Source: Sporosarcina sp. Marseille-Q4943 (GTDB taxonomy: Bacteria > Bacillota > Bacilli > Bacillales_A > Planococcaceae). From it: a stretch of 64,000 nucleotides of DNA. The number at the start of each line of letters is the position of its first letter. Position 1 is the stretch's first letter. The notes under the pieces are model-generated. The model saw only the letters and a list, made by a program, of their open reading frames with translations, was not told the DNA's origin and did not search any database. The stretch covers positions 124,001 to 188,000 of the forward strand of contig NZ_OX031157.1 of the NCBI RefSeq assembly GCF_943736995.1, written 5' to 3'. A program made the position numbers and the translations under genes. Positions 24,636 to 32,531 of this stretch are shown piece by piece.

Positions 24636-26386
24636 TCTTCCCCTCCTTGCTCGACAAGCACTTCCAATTGCTGCAAGTCATACATTTCTTTATACCTTCC
24701 ATTCATCGCAATCAATTCTTCATGCGTACCCGCCTCTACAATCGTTCCTTCATGCATGACGATTATTTTATGGGCATGTTGGATGGCGCTTAGTCTGTGT
24801 GATGTAATGATCGTCGTCTCACCTGTTCGTGTCTGCTTTAGCGACTCAAGGATTGCTTCTTCAGTTTTGGCATCGACAGCTGACAACGAATCGTCCAAAA
24901 TAAGCAATTCAGGTTGCATAATCAGCGCACGTGCAATGGACACACGTTGCTTCTGGCCGCCGGACAATGAAACGCCCCGTTCCCCAACGACTGTCTCATA
25001 TCCTCCCTCAAATCCTGTAATATCTTCATGGATATGTGCAAGCCTTGCCGCCTCATAAATCCTTTCCCGATCAATTTTCGGATTCGTGAAGGCGATATTT
25101 TCCGCAATCGTCGTTGAGAACAGGAAATGGTCCTGTGGAACGTATCCAATTGATTCGCGCAAACGCTGTTGCTTGTATTGATTGATCGGGTGCCCGCCAT
25201 AGACGATGCTTCCCTTATAGCCTTCAAACTCCCTTAGCAACAGTTTCAGAATTGCCGTTTTACCGGAACCGGTCTTCCCGACAATGCCGAGCGTCTCCCC
25301 GCGCTTCAAAGTGAAATGGACGTCGTAGAGCGCTGGACTTTCATCGTCCGGGAATTTGAATTCTTCGATGTCGAAGTAGAGATCCCCTTCCGGACGGCGA
25401 TCAATTGCTCCTGTGACGTCTTTAATATCAGGATCAATCGACAACAGCTCCATAATACGGCTATACGAAGCGTTCCCGCGTTCCACGATGTTGAATAGGA
25501 ATCCGAAAGCGAGCATTGGCCATACAAGCAACCCTAGGTATGTACTGAACGCAACCATGTCACCGATGGACATTTCCTCTGCAATGATGAATTTTGTTCC
25601 GAAGTAGAAGGATAGAATATAAGATACTGCAAATATGCCTGTGATGGTCGGATCAAACAATGCATCGACTTTTGCCACTCTCATATTTTTCGCAACGACA
25701 TCTGTTGAAAGATCCGTGAAATCTTCAATATCTTCCTTTTCTTGACCGAATGTTTTGATTACTTTTATGCCAGAAATGCTTTCCTGCGTCTTATCATTCA
25801 GATTGGAGAACGCCTCCTGCGCAAAGCGGAAACGCCGGCGCAACAATCTTCCATAGTAGCTTGTCAGGAAAATCATGAATGGAAACGGAATAAGTGCAAT
25901 GACTGTCAATTTCCAGTTGATTGTTAATGCCATCGTCAAAATGACGAATCCGCCCGTTGAAATGGAATCGACGAGCGTCAATATCCCCATTCCTGCCGTC
26001 TGTTGTACGGCGTTGATGTCGTTTGTCGCATGGGCCATTAAATCCCCGACCCGTCTCTTTTGATAAAAAGAAGGTGACATCCTTGTAAAATGATTGAATA
26101 ATTTCTCACGCATCGTCCGCGATAACAAAACCGCGGAACCGAAAATCATGACGCGCCAGTAATAACGGGACACGTACATGAGAATCCCGGCAAACGCCAA
26201 GATGATGAGCCACTTCGTCAGCTCGGAAGCTGTCAATGTGGCTTCCGTAATGTCATCGACGATCAAGCCGATGATTTTCGGAGGAAGCAATTGCAATAAG
26301 GAGACGAACACAAGCGCTGCGACACCGAGTCCATATTGTTTCTTCCGTTGTTTGAAAAACCAGCCAAGCTGCAGTAAGACTTTCAA
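24632..26386 (-). CDS. ABC exporter subunit, BmrC/YheI-like (half transporter)
   Basis: 584 residues with an N-terminal six-helix domain and a C-terminal ATPase. Walker A is VGKTGSGKTA and the signature LSGGQKQ is canonical, but Walker B is LLILDDSLSAVD with Asp in place of the catalytic Glu. This degenerate site is the mark of the BmrC/LmrC/TM287 half of heterodimeric exporters and complements the partner. The start is TTG at 26386 behind AAGGGGG. The two genes overlap by 4 bp and form one operon. I see no upstream leader peptide like B. subtilis BmrB. Confidence 0.92.
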   Translation of the reverse strand: MKVLLQLGWFFKQRKKQYGLGVAALVFVSLLQLLPPKIIGLIVDDITEATLTASELTKWLIILAFAGILMYVSRYYWRVMIFGSAVLLSRTMREKLFNHFTRMSPSFYQKRRVGDLMAHATNDINAVQQTAGMGILTLVDSISTGGFVILTMALTINWKLTVIALIPFPFMIFLTSYYGRLLRRRFRFAQEAFSNLNDKTQESISGIKVIKTFGQEKEDIEDFTDLSTDVVAKNMRVAKVDALFDPTITGIFAVSYILSFYFGTKFIIAEEMSIGDMVAFSTYLGLLVWPMLAFGFLFNIVERGNASYSRIMELLSIDPDIKDVTGAIDRRPEGDLYFDIEEFKFPDDESPALYDVHFTLKRGETLGIVGKTGSGKTAILKLLLREFEGYKGSIVYGGHPINQYKQQRLRESIGYVPQDHFLFSTTIAENIAFTNPKIDRERIYEAARLAHIHEDITGFEGGYETVVGERGVSLSGGQKQRVSIARALIMQPELLILDDSLSAVDAKTEEAILESLKQTRTGETTIITSHRLSAIQHAHKIIVMHEGTIVEAGTHEELIAMNGRYKEMYDLQQLEVLVEQGGEE

Positions 26387-26460
26387 AGTAATCCCCCTTT
26401 TTCTCTATCTTTGAATAGTCTATCAAAAGTCTGAACAATAGAAAAGGTACGAAACTTAAA

Positions 26461-26793
26461 TTATTCGGATTCTGAAATACTTTTCAGGTGGACAAACGGG
26501 ATTCGATGTGTCTCGCCGTTGTCGGAAAGGAGATGAATCGTCCCTTCCAAGGTGTCGATTTTTCGGATATAGCCTTTGCTCTCCGCTACTTTTTCATCGA
26601 TCCAATAGTGGATGGATAGCTGCAGGTTTCTTTCTGCGGCCTCGTGGATTTGATAGTTCCATTGTTCGATCTGCTGTTCGTCGGGCTGTTGCCTTAGTTG
26701 CAAACCATCTTCCTCTTGCCATTCCCGTAGCTGGGCGACATGTTCCGGCAGCATCATCGCCGTCCATTTGATACGTCCACGGTCACGGATCAT
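26461..26793 (-). CDS. YolD-like protein
   Basis: 110 residues. The N-terminal DRGRIKWTAMMLPEHVAQLREW is the hallmark of the YolD-like family, small proteins encoded with Y-family polymerase genes and induced by DNA damage. AAAGGGAG lies before the ATG. It follows the UvrX-type polymerase gene on the same strand, with a 135-bp repeat element in the 168-bp gap. Its biochemical role is unclear; an accessory to the polymerase is likely. Confidence 0.92.
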   Translation of the reverse strand: MIRDRGRIKWTAMMLPEHVAQLREWQEEDGLQLRQQPDEQQIEQWNYQIHEAAERNLQLSIHYWIDEKVAESKGYIRKIDTLEGTIHLLSDNGETHRIPFVHLKSISESE

Positions 26794-26815
26794 CGGATCA
26801 TCTCCCTTTGCAAAA

Positions 26816-26950
26816 CTGTTGATTTCCGTTCCAGGCGGACGCTTTCCGCGGGCGAGCGGTGAGCCTCCTCAGTCGCTTCGCTCCCTCCGGGGTCTCCCCT
26901 GTCTCGCTTTCCCGCTGGAGTCGCCGCCTTCCACTCCAATCAACGGAGCT
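26816..26950. repeat. Dispersed intergenic repeat with inverted ends
   Basis: About 135 bp, markedly more GC-rich than its surroundings. It begins GTTGATTTCCGTTCCAGGCGG and ends CCGCCTTCCACTCCAATCAAC, so its ends are partly inverted (GTTGATT, GGCGG). I recall similar elements between genes across Bacillaceae and Planococcaceae. No coding capacity is evident. It separates two genes of a likely operon. Confidence 0.75.
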
Positions 26951-26961
26951 TACTGTAACAT

Positions 26962-28215
26962 TTATTTGTAATGTCCCCCAATCAACTTTGACCGATGGAC
27001 GGCGGTTCCTGCGTCTGTGTAGGAAACTGCACGCAACACGGCCGTGGAACCGTATTTTTTACGCAATGAATCCATCGTCTCCCCAAGCTGGCGGTTGCGC
27101 CATTTATGCTGATCGAAAAAGCTAAGCTGCATGGCATATTCGTTTTCCAAATTCGCCAGACTAATAGCGATGCGCCGCACCGGACGGCCGTCGTGGAATT
27201 CGTCGAGGAGCTTTGTACAGAGCCGATAAATAGTCATCGTGTCATTCGTTGCTTCGTGCAGCGAACGGGAACGGCCGAAGCCCCCACCGAGCGAATTCTT
27301 CGAATATCCGATCGACAGATGGACTGTCCGCCCCGCTTTGCACGCTTCCCTCACCCGCAATGCGACGTCTTCACACATTTCAAGGATGACCGCGAGGATG
27401 TCTTCCCGCTTCGTGTAATCGCGGTATAGGATCTGCCCCTTACCATAGCTGATTTGCCCTTCGACGAGCGGCGCTCCGAGATCGGACAAGTCGATGCCAT
27501 GCGCATGATGATACAACTGGTTGCCCATGATGCCGAATTTCGTTTCAAGCCGTTCGAGGGGCGTGCGGGCTAAATCGCCTACTGAGAAGATCCCCATATT
27601 GTTCAACGTCCTTTCAAGCCGGCTGCCGATTCCCCACATCCGGCTAAGCGGCGCGACCGGCCATAGCCTCGATGGTATATCGGCATACGTCCAGCGGGCA
27701 AAGCCGGTCTTTTTTGCATCCAGGTCAAGGGCCAGCTTCGCCATGAGCATATTCGGTCCCATGCCGCAGGCGGACCTGAGCTGAAATTGGCTGACAAGCT
27801 CATCTTGGATTCTCTCGACCGTTTTTTCAGGGGGACCCCATAGACGTTCCGTTCCTCCTAAGTCAATGAAGCTTTCATCGACGGAATACACGTGGATTGC
27901 CTCCTTCGGCACGTAGCGGTTCAAATTGCGCGCGATTTCCATTGAAACATCGATATAAAACTGCATTTTCGGTTCAATAAGCCGTATGGACGGGTCATCG
28001 GGAATTTCATATAGCCGCATTCCCGTCTGCACGCCGAATTCCTTTTTCAAGGCGGGAGAAGCAGCCAGGACGATGCCTCCTTTCCGCTCTTTATTGCCGA
28101 TGATGGCGATTGGCGTATCCATGACATCCAATCCTTCCATTGCAGCTGCACAACTGGCGTAGAAACTCCGCATATCCAGGCATACAATTTTCCGGTCCGG
28201 CAAATTCTCGTACAT
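26962..28215 (-). CDS. Y-family DNA polymerase, UvrX/YqjW type
   Basis: 417 residues. The polymerase carries the Y-family carboxylates Asp14 (CLDMRSFYAS) and Asp113-Glu114 (YSVDESFIDLGG); the helix-hairpin region WGIGSRLERTLNNMGI and the little-finger domain follow. It is closest to the UvrX/YqjW group of UmuC-like lesion-bypass polymerases, not to DinB. GGAGGG is well placed before the ATG. Two LexA boxes flank the -10 of its promoter, so it should be SOS-induced, with yolD downstream. Confidence 0.93.
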   Translation of the reverse strand: MYENLPDRKIVCLDMRSFYASCAAAMEGLDVMDTPIAIIGNKERKGGIVLAASPALKKEFGVQTGMRLYEIPDDPSIRLIEPKMQFYIDVSMEIARNLNRYVPKEAIHVYSVDESFIDLGGTERLWGPPEKTVERIQDELVSQFQLRSACGMGPNMLMAKLALDLDAKKTGFARWTYADIPSRLWPVAPLSRMWGIGSRLERTLNNMGIFSVGDLARTPLERLETKFGIMGNQLYHHAHGIDLSDLGAPLVEGQISYGKGQILYRDYTKREDILAVILEMCEDVALRVREACKAGRTVHLSIGYSKNSLGGGFGRSRSLHEATNDTMTIYRLCTKLLDEFHDGRPVRRIAISLANLENEYAMQLSFFDQHKWRNRQLGETMDSLRKKYGSTAVLRAVSYTDAGTAVHRSKLIGGHYK

Positions 28216-28235
28216 AGCGTGTATCCCTCCGTAAA

Positions 28236-28247
28236 GAACACTTGTTC
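28236..28247. promoter_or_regulatory. LexA box 1 of the uvrX-type gene
   Basis: GAACACTTGTTC fits the Gram-positive LexA (DinR) operator GAAC-N4-GTTC. It lies just downstream of the -10 and 21 bp before the start codon. Confidence 0.88.
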
Positions 28248-28252
28248 TATAC

Positions 28253-28282
28253 AGTATACCCGGAACGAATGTTCATATTCAA
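28253..28282 (-). promoter_or_regulatory. Predicted sigma-A promoter of the uvrX-type gene
   Basis: TTGAAT (28277-28282), an 18-bp spacer and TATACT (28253-28258) on the minus strand. The second LexA box lies inside the spacer and the first just past the -10. Confidence 0.75.
28263..28274. promoter_or_regulatory. LexA box 2 of the uvrX-type gene
   Basis: GAACGAATGTTC, a second exact GAAC-N4-GTTC site, lies between the -35 and -10. Its centre is 27 bp from that of box 1, so two LexA dimers could bind at once. Confidence 0.88.
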
Positions 28283-28357
28283 TGGTCCTTATTGCCAATT
28301 GGCAATAATGGAAAGTGGACTGCTATGGAATAGTCTTTTAGCCCCGGTTTTTGAAAA

Positions 28358-28392
28358 CAAAAAAAGCATCCATCCTGTTTAAGGATAGATGC
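28358..28392 (-). terminator. Terminator of the DUF6612-like lipoprotein gene
   Basis: The stem GCATCTATCCT/AGGATGGATGC (one mismatch) is followed by TTTTTTTG on the minus strand, 10 bp past the stop codon. Confidence 0.9.
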
Positions 28393-28401
28393 CTCTGCAG
28401 T

Positions 28402-29202
28402 TCATTCCGCTGCCATATTACTAACTTCCTTCGGCAACTTGAAGTCTTCGATGTCGTTGAAATAGCTATATGTAGCATTCATTTTTTGGCGGGCCCGATA
28501 AGAGTTCCCTCCGCTGTAATTCCTCATATCCAATGACATTTTGAAGCTTGTCACATAAGAAGTGCTTTTATTGATGGTGATGACCAATTCCATTTTGTCG
28601 ACGATGCTGAAGCCGTCCTCACGCGGACCAGCATCCGGGAAAAGCTCCTTGAACCGCTTGAACCCATCGCGATTCAAAGTTAAATTCAATGCATATCCGT
28701 ATTCGATCGGCTCCAAGACAAATTCGTCTTCGAACTCTTTGAACTTGGATAAGTCAAGAATCGGATAAGTTTCCGAAACTAATGTGCCGAATAATTCTTC
28801 AATCGAACCGGACGGTAATTCTTCCCATTCGCCTTTGCGGTCGTCCGTGACAAACACTCGATCTCCCACTTGGTACAAATCCATATTATATGCTTTCACG
28901 CCACGCGGAAGGACTTTTGATTGGACATGCACTTTAGCAGGATCAAGGAAAGCCTCGACTTGCATATCGTATTTCACGCCGGCTTTCTCGGGGTTTTCAA
29001 TATCGCCGTCATAGACGGTCACCGCATAATCATCAAACACAATATGAGAACGGACAGCTTTTAATGATGTGTCCATCGCCTCTTGGGATTTGTCCAATAA
29101 ATCTCCGGCAGTCATTTTCTTTTGAGCCCCTCCCGAATTGGTGCAAGCAGCCAAAAGAAAAACGAGCGAACCAATCGCAAGGGCACTAACTATTTTTTTC
29201 AC
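28402..29202 (-). CDS. Lipoprotein, DUF6612/LolA-like
   Basis: 266 residues. A signal peptide ends in LLAAC (lipobox Cys). The mature protein looks like the LolA/LppX-type half-barrel lipoproteins of Bacillales (DUF6612): LLDKSQEAMDTSLKAVRSH near the start and YVTSFKMSLDMRNYSG near the end. The GTG at 29202 is the likely start, with AGAGGAAG upstream; an ATG seven codons earlier overlaps that site. It is a single gene with its own terminator. A role in lipid or envelope sensing is possible but unproven. Confidence 0.78.
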   Translation of the reverse strand: MKKIVSALAIGSLVFLLAACTNSGGAQKKMTAGDLLDKSQEAMDTSLKAVRSHIVFDDYAVTVYDGDIENPEKAGVKYDMQVEAFLDPAKVHVQSKVLPRGVKAYNMDLYQVGDRVFVTDDRKGEWEELPSGSIEELFGTLVSETYPILDLSKFKEFEDEFVLEPIEYGYALNLTLNRDGFKRFKELFPDAGPREDGFSIVDKMELVITINKSTSYVTSFKMSLDMRNYSGGNSYRARQKMNATYSYFNDIEDFKLPKEVSNMAAE

Positions 29203-29321
29203 ATGTAAACTTCCTCTCTTCAAAACCTACGTTCATTTTACTGGAATATACACACTTCATCAATCCATTAGACGGATATTTCGCAAGAGAAGTTGCATTA
29301 CGATTACGTTCAAACCGAAAA

Positions 29322-29447
29322 GTTCTCATTCTTGTCGGTGAAGTTCTCATTTATTCAAAAAGAGTTCTCATTCACGCAGACAAAGTTCTCATTTATACCG
29401 AAATAGTTCTCGTTCTTGCAGATAAGATTCCCGTTTATCCTCGAAAA
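29322..29447. repeat. Six tandem 21-bp repeats
   Basis: Units start at 29322, 29343, 29364, 29385, 29406 and 29427, each beginning GTTCTCATT or a close variant; the following 12 bases vary. The last unit runs into the 3' end of the racemase-family gene. The spacing is exactly 21 bp throughout, two helical turns. Confidence 0.85.
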
Positions 29448-30544
29448 TGCAATATGTCCGTAGTAAATTCCTCAATCGTGTGCAAATCAGGCTTAAAACC
29501 GATACCCGGGGCAGTCGGAACTGTTATATATCCATCTTCCACAGTCACTTCGGGCTCAATAATATCCTTTTCCCAATAATGGGACGAGCCCGCTGTATCT
29601 CCTGGTAAGGTGAAATTCGAGAGCGACGTCAATGCGATATTATGGGCGCGCCCGATTCCCGCCTCCAGCATGCCCCCACACCAGACAGGAACACCTCTCT
29701 CCATGCAATAATCATGGATTCGCTTCGCTTCGGACAAGCCGCCGACTCTCCCTATTTTTACATTAATGACTTTCGTGCTTCCGAGCTCGACCGCTTTCCG
29801 CACGTCTTCCAATGAATGGATGCTTTCATCGAGGCAGATCTGCGTCTCCAATTGTTTTTGCAATACGGCGTGATCAATAATATCATCATGTGCAAGTGGC
29901 TGCTCGATCATTAGGAGGTCGAACTCGTCCAACTGCTTCAATAAATCGATGTCATCCAATGAATAAGCAGAATTTGCATCCGCCATAAGAGGCACGTCTG
30001 GAAAAGCTGCCCTTAAACCGCGGAGTATGTCGATATCAGCTCCTGGCTTGATTTTCACTTTAATCCGCTTATAGCCTTCCTCCAAATACCTTTTCACTTT
30101 ATCGATCAAACCCGCAAGATCCTTTTGAATCCCGATGCTGATGCCGACTTCGATTCGCTGACGCCCGCCGCCTAACGCTTCAGCCAATGGAATCCCTTTC
30201 CGTTTTGCGAACAGGTCCCAAACGGCACATTCAAGGGCGGCTTTCGCCATATTGTTTCCCCGTATTGGCGCAAAGAGGCGGCCGGTGTCATCAGGATGTC
30301 CAATTTCCTTTCCAAGCAGCAAAGGGACAAGGAAATCACGGAGCATATGCAAGTTCGTTTCTACCGTTTCTTCCGTATACCAAGGGGCATCAAATGCGAC
30401 CGACTCTCCCCAGCCTGTGTTCCCAAGCTCATCGTGAACTTCCAGCAACAGAAATTGCTTATCCTGCATCGTACCGAAACTTGTTGAAAAAGGTTCCTTC
30501 ATTCTCATTTTCATCTTCCGAATCGTCACTTCTGTAATTTGCAA
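29435..30544 (-). CDS. o-Succinylbenzoate synthase / N-succinylamino acid racemase family
   Basis: 369 residues of the enolase superfamily, muconate-lactonising subgroup. Catalytic residues fit NSAR/OSBS enzymes: Lys162-x-Lys164, metal ligands Asp189, Glu214 and Asp239, and Lys263. The [15 protein letters not shown] block near the C-terminus is typical of the group. These enzymes make o-succinylbenzoate for menaquinone, racemise N-succinyl amino acids, or both. No men genes are nearby, so a racemase role is possible. The start is TTG at 30544 behind AAAGGGG. The stop lies within the tandem 21-bp repeats. Confidence 0.88.
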   Translation of the reverse strand: MQITEVTIRKMKMRMKEPFSTSFGTMQDKQFLLLEVHDELGNTGWGESVAFDAPWYTEETVETNLHMLRDFLVPLLLGKEIGHPDDTGRLFAPIRGNNMAKAALECAVWDLFAKRKGIPLAEALGGGRQRIEVGISIGIQKDLAGLIDKVKRYLEEGYKRIKVKIKPGADIDILRGLRAAFPDVPLMADANSAYSLDDIDLLKQLDEFDLLMIEQPLAHDDIIDHAVLQKQLETQICLDESIHSLEDVRKAVELGSTKVINVKIGRVGGLSEAKRIHDYCMERGVPVWCGGMLEAGIGRAHNIALTSLSNFTLPGDTAGSSHYWEKDIIEPEVTVEDGYITVPTAPGIGFKPDLHTIEEFTTDILHFRG

Positions 30545-30576
30545 AATGGATTCCCCTTTCTATTACATTTACGCGT

Positions 30577-30605
30577 AAAAAACACCCTGCCGTAGCGACA
30601 GGATG
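30577..30605 (-). terminator. Terminator of the branched-chain aminotransferase gene
   Basis: The stem CATCCTG/CAGGGTG (one G.T pair) with a 9-nt loop is followed by TTTTTTA on the minus strand, 11 bp after the stop codon. Confidence 0.8.
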
Positions 30606-30615
30606 CCTATATTAT

Positions 30616-31704
30616 TTACTTTACTGTTTCAACATCCACTGTCATCCGCCATCCGAACGGGTCTTCCGCTCTTCCAGTCTGGATGCCTGTCATCGTATCA
30701 TAGATCCTTTGTGACAGTTCTCCAATCTCCCCACTATTAATGGTGATTTTCTTTTCATTCCAATAAAGTTCTCCGATTGGAGAGATGACCGCTGCAGTGC
30801 CCGTGCCGAACGCTTCCTCCAATATTCCGGACTGATAAGCCTCGTAAAGCTCCTCCATGGAAATCTTCCGTTCTGTAATAGGGATGTCCCAATGCTGCAG
30901 CAATTCAATGACGGATTTCCGTGTGATTCCCTCTAAAATGCTTCCATTGAGCTCGGGTGTGACAACTTCCCCGTTCAATTTGAAGAAGACGTTCATCGCA
31001 CCGACTTCCTCGATGTATCGGTGTTCCTTCCCATCGAGCCACAGTACTTGTGAATAGCCTTTTGCTTCGGCCACTTCCTGCGCTTTCATTGCACCTGCGT
31101 AGTTGCCTGCCGTTTTCGCACTGCCTGTCCCACCTGTTACGGCACGGACGAATTCGGATTCAACCGCAATCTTGACAGGGTTGATGCCTTCCTTGTAATA
31201 GGCGCCGACTGGCGAAAGAATAATCATGAAACGGTACGTTTTTGAAGGAGCGACCCCTAAATACGGCTGCGTCGCAAAAATGAAAGGCCGGATGTAAAGT
31301 GACGTCCCTTCGATATTCGGAATCCAATCTTTATCGACTTGGATGAGCTTCCGAAGGCCGGTAAGAGCGAGTTCCTCGTCGAAAGCAGGAATGCACAGCC
31401 TTTCATTTGAACGGTTCAATCTTTTCATATTCTCCTCAGGTCTGAAAAGAAGCACTTCCTCATCTTCCGTCACATACGCCTTCAATCCTTCGAACACCGT
31501 TTGACCGTAGTGGAATACCATTGCCGCAGGATCGAGCAGGATCGGCTCATATGGAACAATCTTCGGATCATGCCAACCTTGCTCCTCTGAATAATCCATT
31601 GTAAACATATGGTCGGTGAAAACAGTACCGAACGAAAGTTGATCGAACGCTGGCTTCGTTTTCGGGTTCAAGGTCTTTTCAACATGGACTTCTAAATTCG
31701 TCAT
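30616..31704 (-). CDS. ilvE: Branched-chain amino acid aminotransferase
   Basis: 362 residues, class IV PLP aminotransferase. It moves amino groups between glutamate and the keto acids of Leu, Ile and Val. The PLP lysine lies in GGTGSAKTAGNYAGAM; HYGQTVFEGLKAY and LYIRPFIFATQPYLGV are typical of the eukaryotic-like IlvE/YwaA group. The ATG at 31704 is set by AAAGGGGG; the open frame upstream has no ribosome-binding site. It is divergent from niaR across a gap of under 90 bp. Confidence 0.95.
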   Translation of the reverse strand: MTNLEVHVEKTLNPKTKPAFDQLSFGTVFTDHMFTMDYSEEQGWHDPKIVPYEPILLDPAAMVFHYGQTVFEGLKAYVTEDEEVLLFRPEENMKRLNRSNERLCIPAFDEELALTGLRKLIQVDKDWIPNIEGTSLYIRPFIFATQPYLGVAPSKTYRFMIILSPVGAYYKEGINPVKIAVESEFVRAVTGGTGSAKTAGNYAGAMKAQEVAEAKGYSQVLWLDGKEHRYIEEVGAMNVFFKLNGEVVTPELNGSILEGITRKSVIELLQHWDIPITERKISMEELYEAYQSGILEEAFGTGTAAVISPIGELYWNEKKITINSGEIGELSQRIYDTMTGIQTGRAEDPFGWRMTVDVETVK

Positions 31705-31793
31705 CGTAAATCCCCCTTTTACTATGTATTTTTTCATTATACACGAAACAGTGGAGACGGATATGGTAAAATGGTTGAAATGGAGGGATGACA

Positions 31794-32333
31794 TTGACTG
31801 GAACTGAGAAAATGCCCGGGGAAGAACGCCGGCAGTTGATACTTGAAACATTGCAGAAAGCCGACAACCCGATGACAGGCAAAGAGCTTGGAGAACTGAC
31901 GAATGTCAGCCGCCAAGTCATCGTCGGAGATATCACTTTATTAAAAGCGAAGAATGAACCTATACTTGCGACAAGTCAAGGGTACATATATATGCACACG
32001 TCGGCAGGTCCTGAGAGAATTGAAAAAGTGCTCGTTTGCCACCATACACCTGAGCAAACAGAGGAAGAGTTGAATATCCTCGTTGATCATGGGTTGACTG
32101 TGAAAGATGTGAAAATCGAGCACCCTGTCTACGGTGACTTGAGTGCCTCGATCATGGTAGCGAACCGTCTTGAAGTGAAGGAATTCATGAGGCGGGTCAA
32201 TGAAGCCAATGCGGCTTACCTATCCAATCTAGCTGAAGGCGGCATCCATCTTCATACTGTCATTGCTGATGAACAACACCAAATCGACAATGCCGAAATC
32301 GCATTGAAAAAAGCGGGCATCCTCGTCGAATGA
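31794..32333 (+). CDS. niaR: NiaR niacin-responsive transcriptional repressor
   Basis: 179 residues. The N-terminal winged helix (ERRQLILETLQKADNPMTGKELGELTNVSRQVIVGDI) is joined to the 3H domain, named for three conserved histidines (seen at VCHHTP, IEHPVYGDL and GGIHLHTV) that bind a metal and sense nicotinic acid. The protein represses NAD synthesis and niacin uptake genes in Firmicutes (YrxA in B. subtilis). TTG at 31794 is preferred, since GGAGGG lies only there at proper spacing. Nicotinamidase is encoded in the same window. Confidence 0.93.
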   Translation: MTGTEKMPGEERRQLILETLQKADNPMTGKELGELTNVSRQVIVGDITLLKAKNEPILATSQGYIYMHTSAGPERIEKVLVCHHTPEQTEEELNILVDHGLTVKDVKIEHPVYGDLSASIMVANRLEVKEFMRRVNEANAAYLSNLAEGGIHLHTVIADEQHQIDNAEIALKKAGILVE

Positions 32334-32380
32334 CGGATAGTAATTCGGAAGAAATTTTCAAAACAAGTTTTAGTATACCT

Positions 32381-32410
32381 ACATCATCTTTCAGCAGATG
32401 ATGTTTTTTG
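32381..32410 (+). terminator. Terminator of niaR
   Basis: The stem ACATCATCT/AGATGATGT has a 6-nt loop followed by TTTTTTG. It marks the left edge of the AT-rich island that follows. Confidence 0.9.
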
Positions 32411-32531
32411 TTGTTATGAAATTCAATTGTTCTCTAAAACATCCTCAACTTATCTCGCGGGGCATTTGGTGCTAATGGAATAGTTCTCATCATATTCTTA
32501 ACATAGAGAACAATAAGAAGGAGTGTAAAGG

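Noticed and set aside
24591..25058. 155-codon plus-strand frame opposite the BmrC-like gene
   Set aside because: Ser/Cys-rich shadow of the antisense ABC gene, without a start site.
29322..29447. CRISPR-like array
   Set aside because: The repeat core is 9 bp with 12-bp variable parts, far shorter than CRISPR repeats and spacers, and no cas genes are present.
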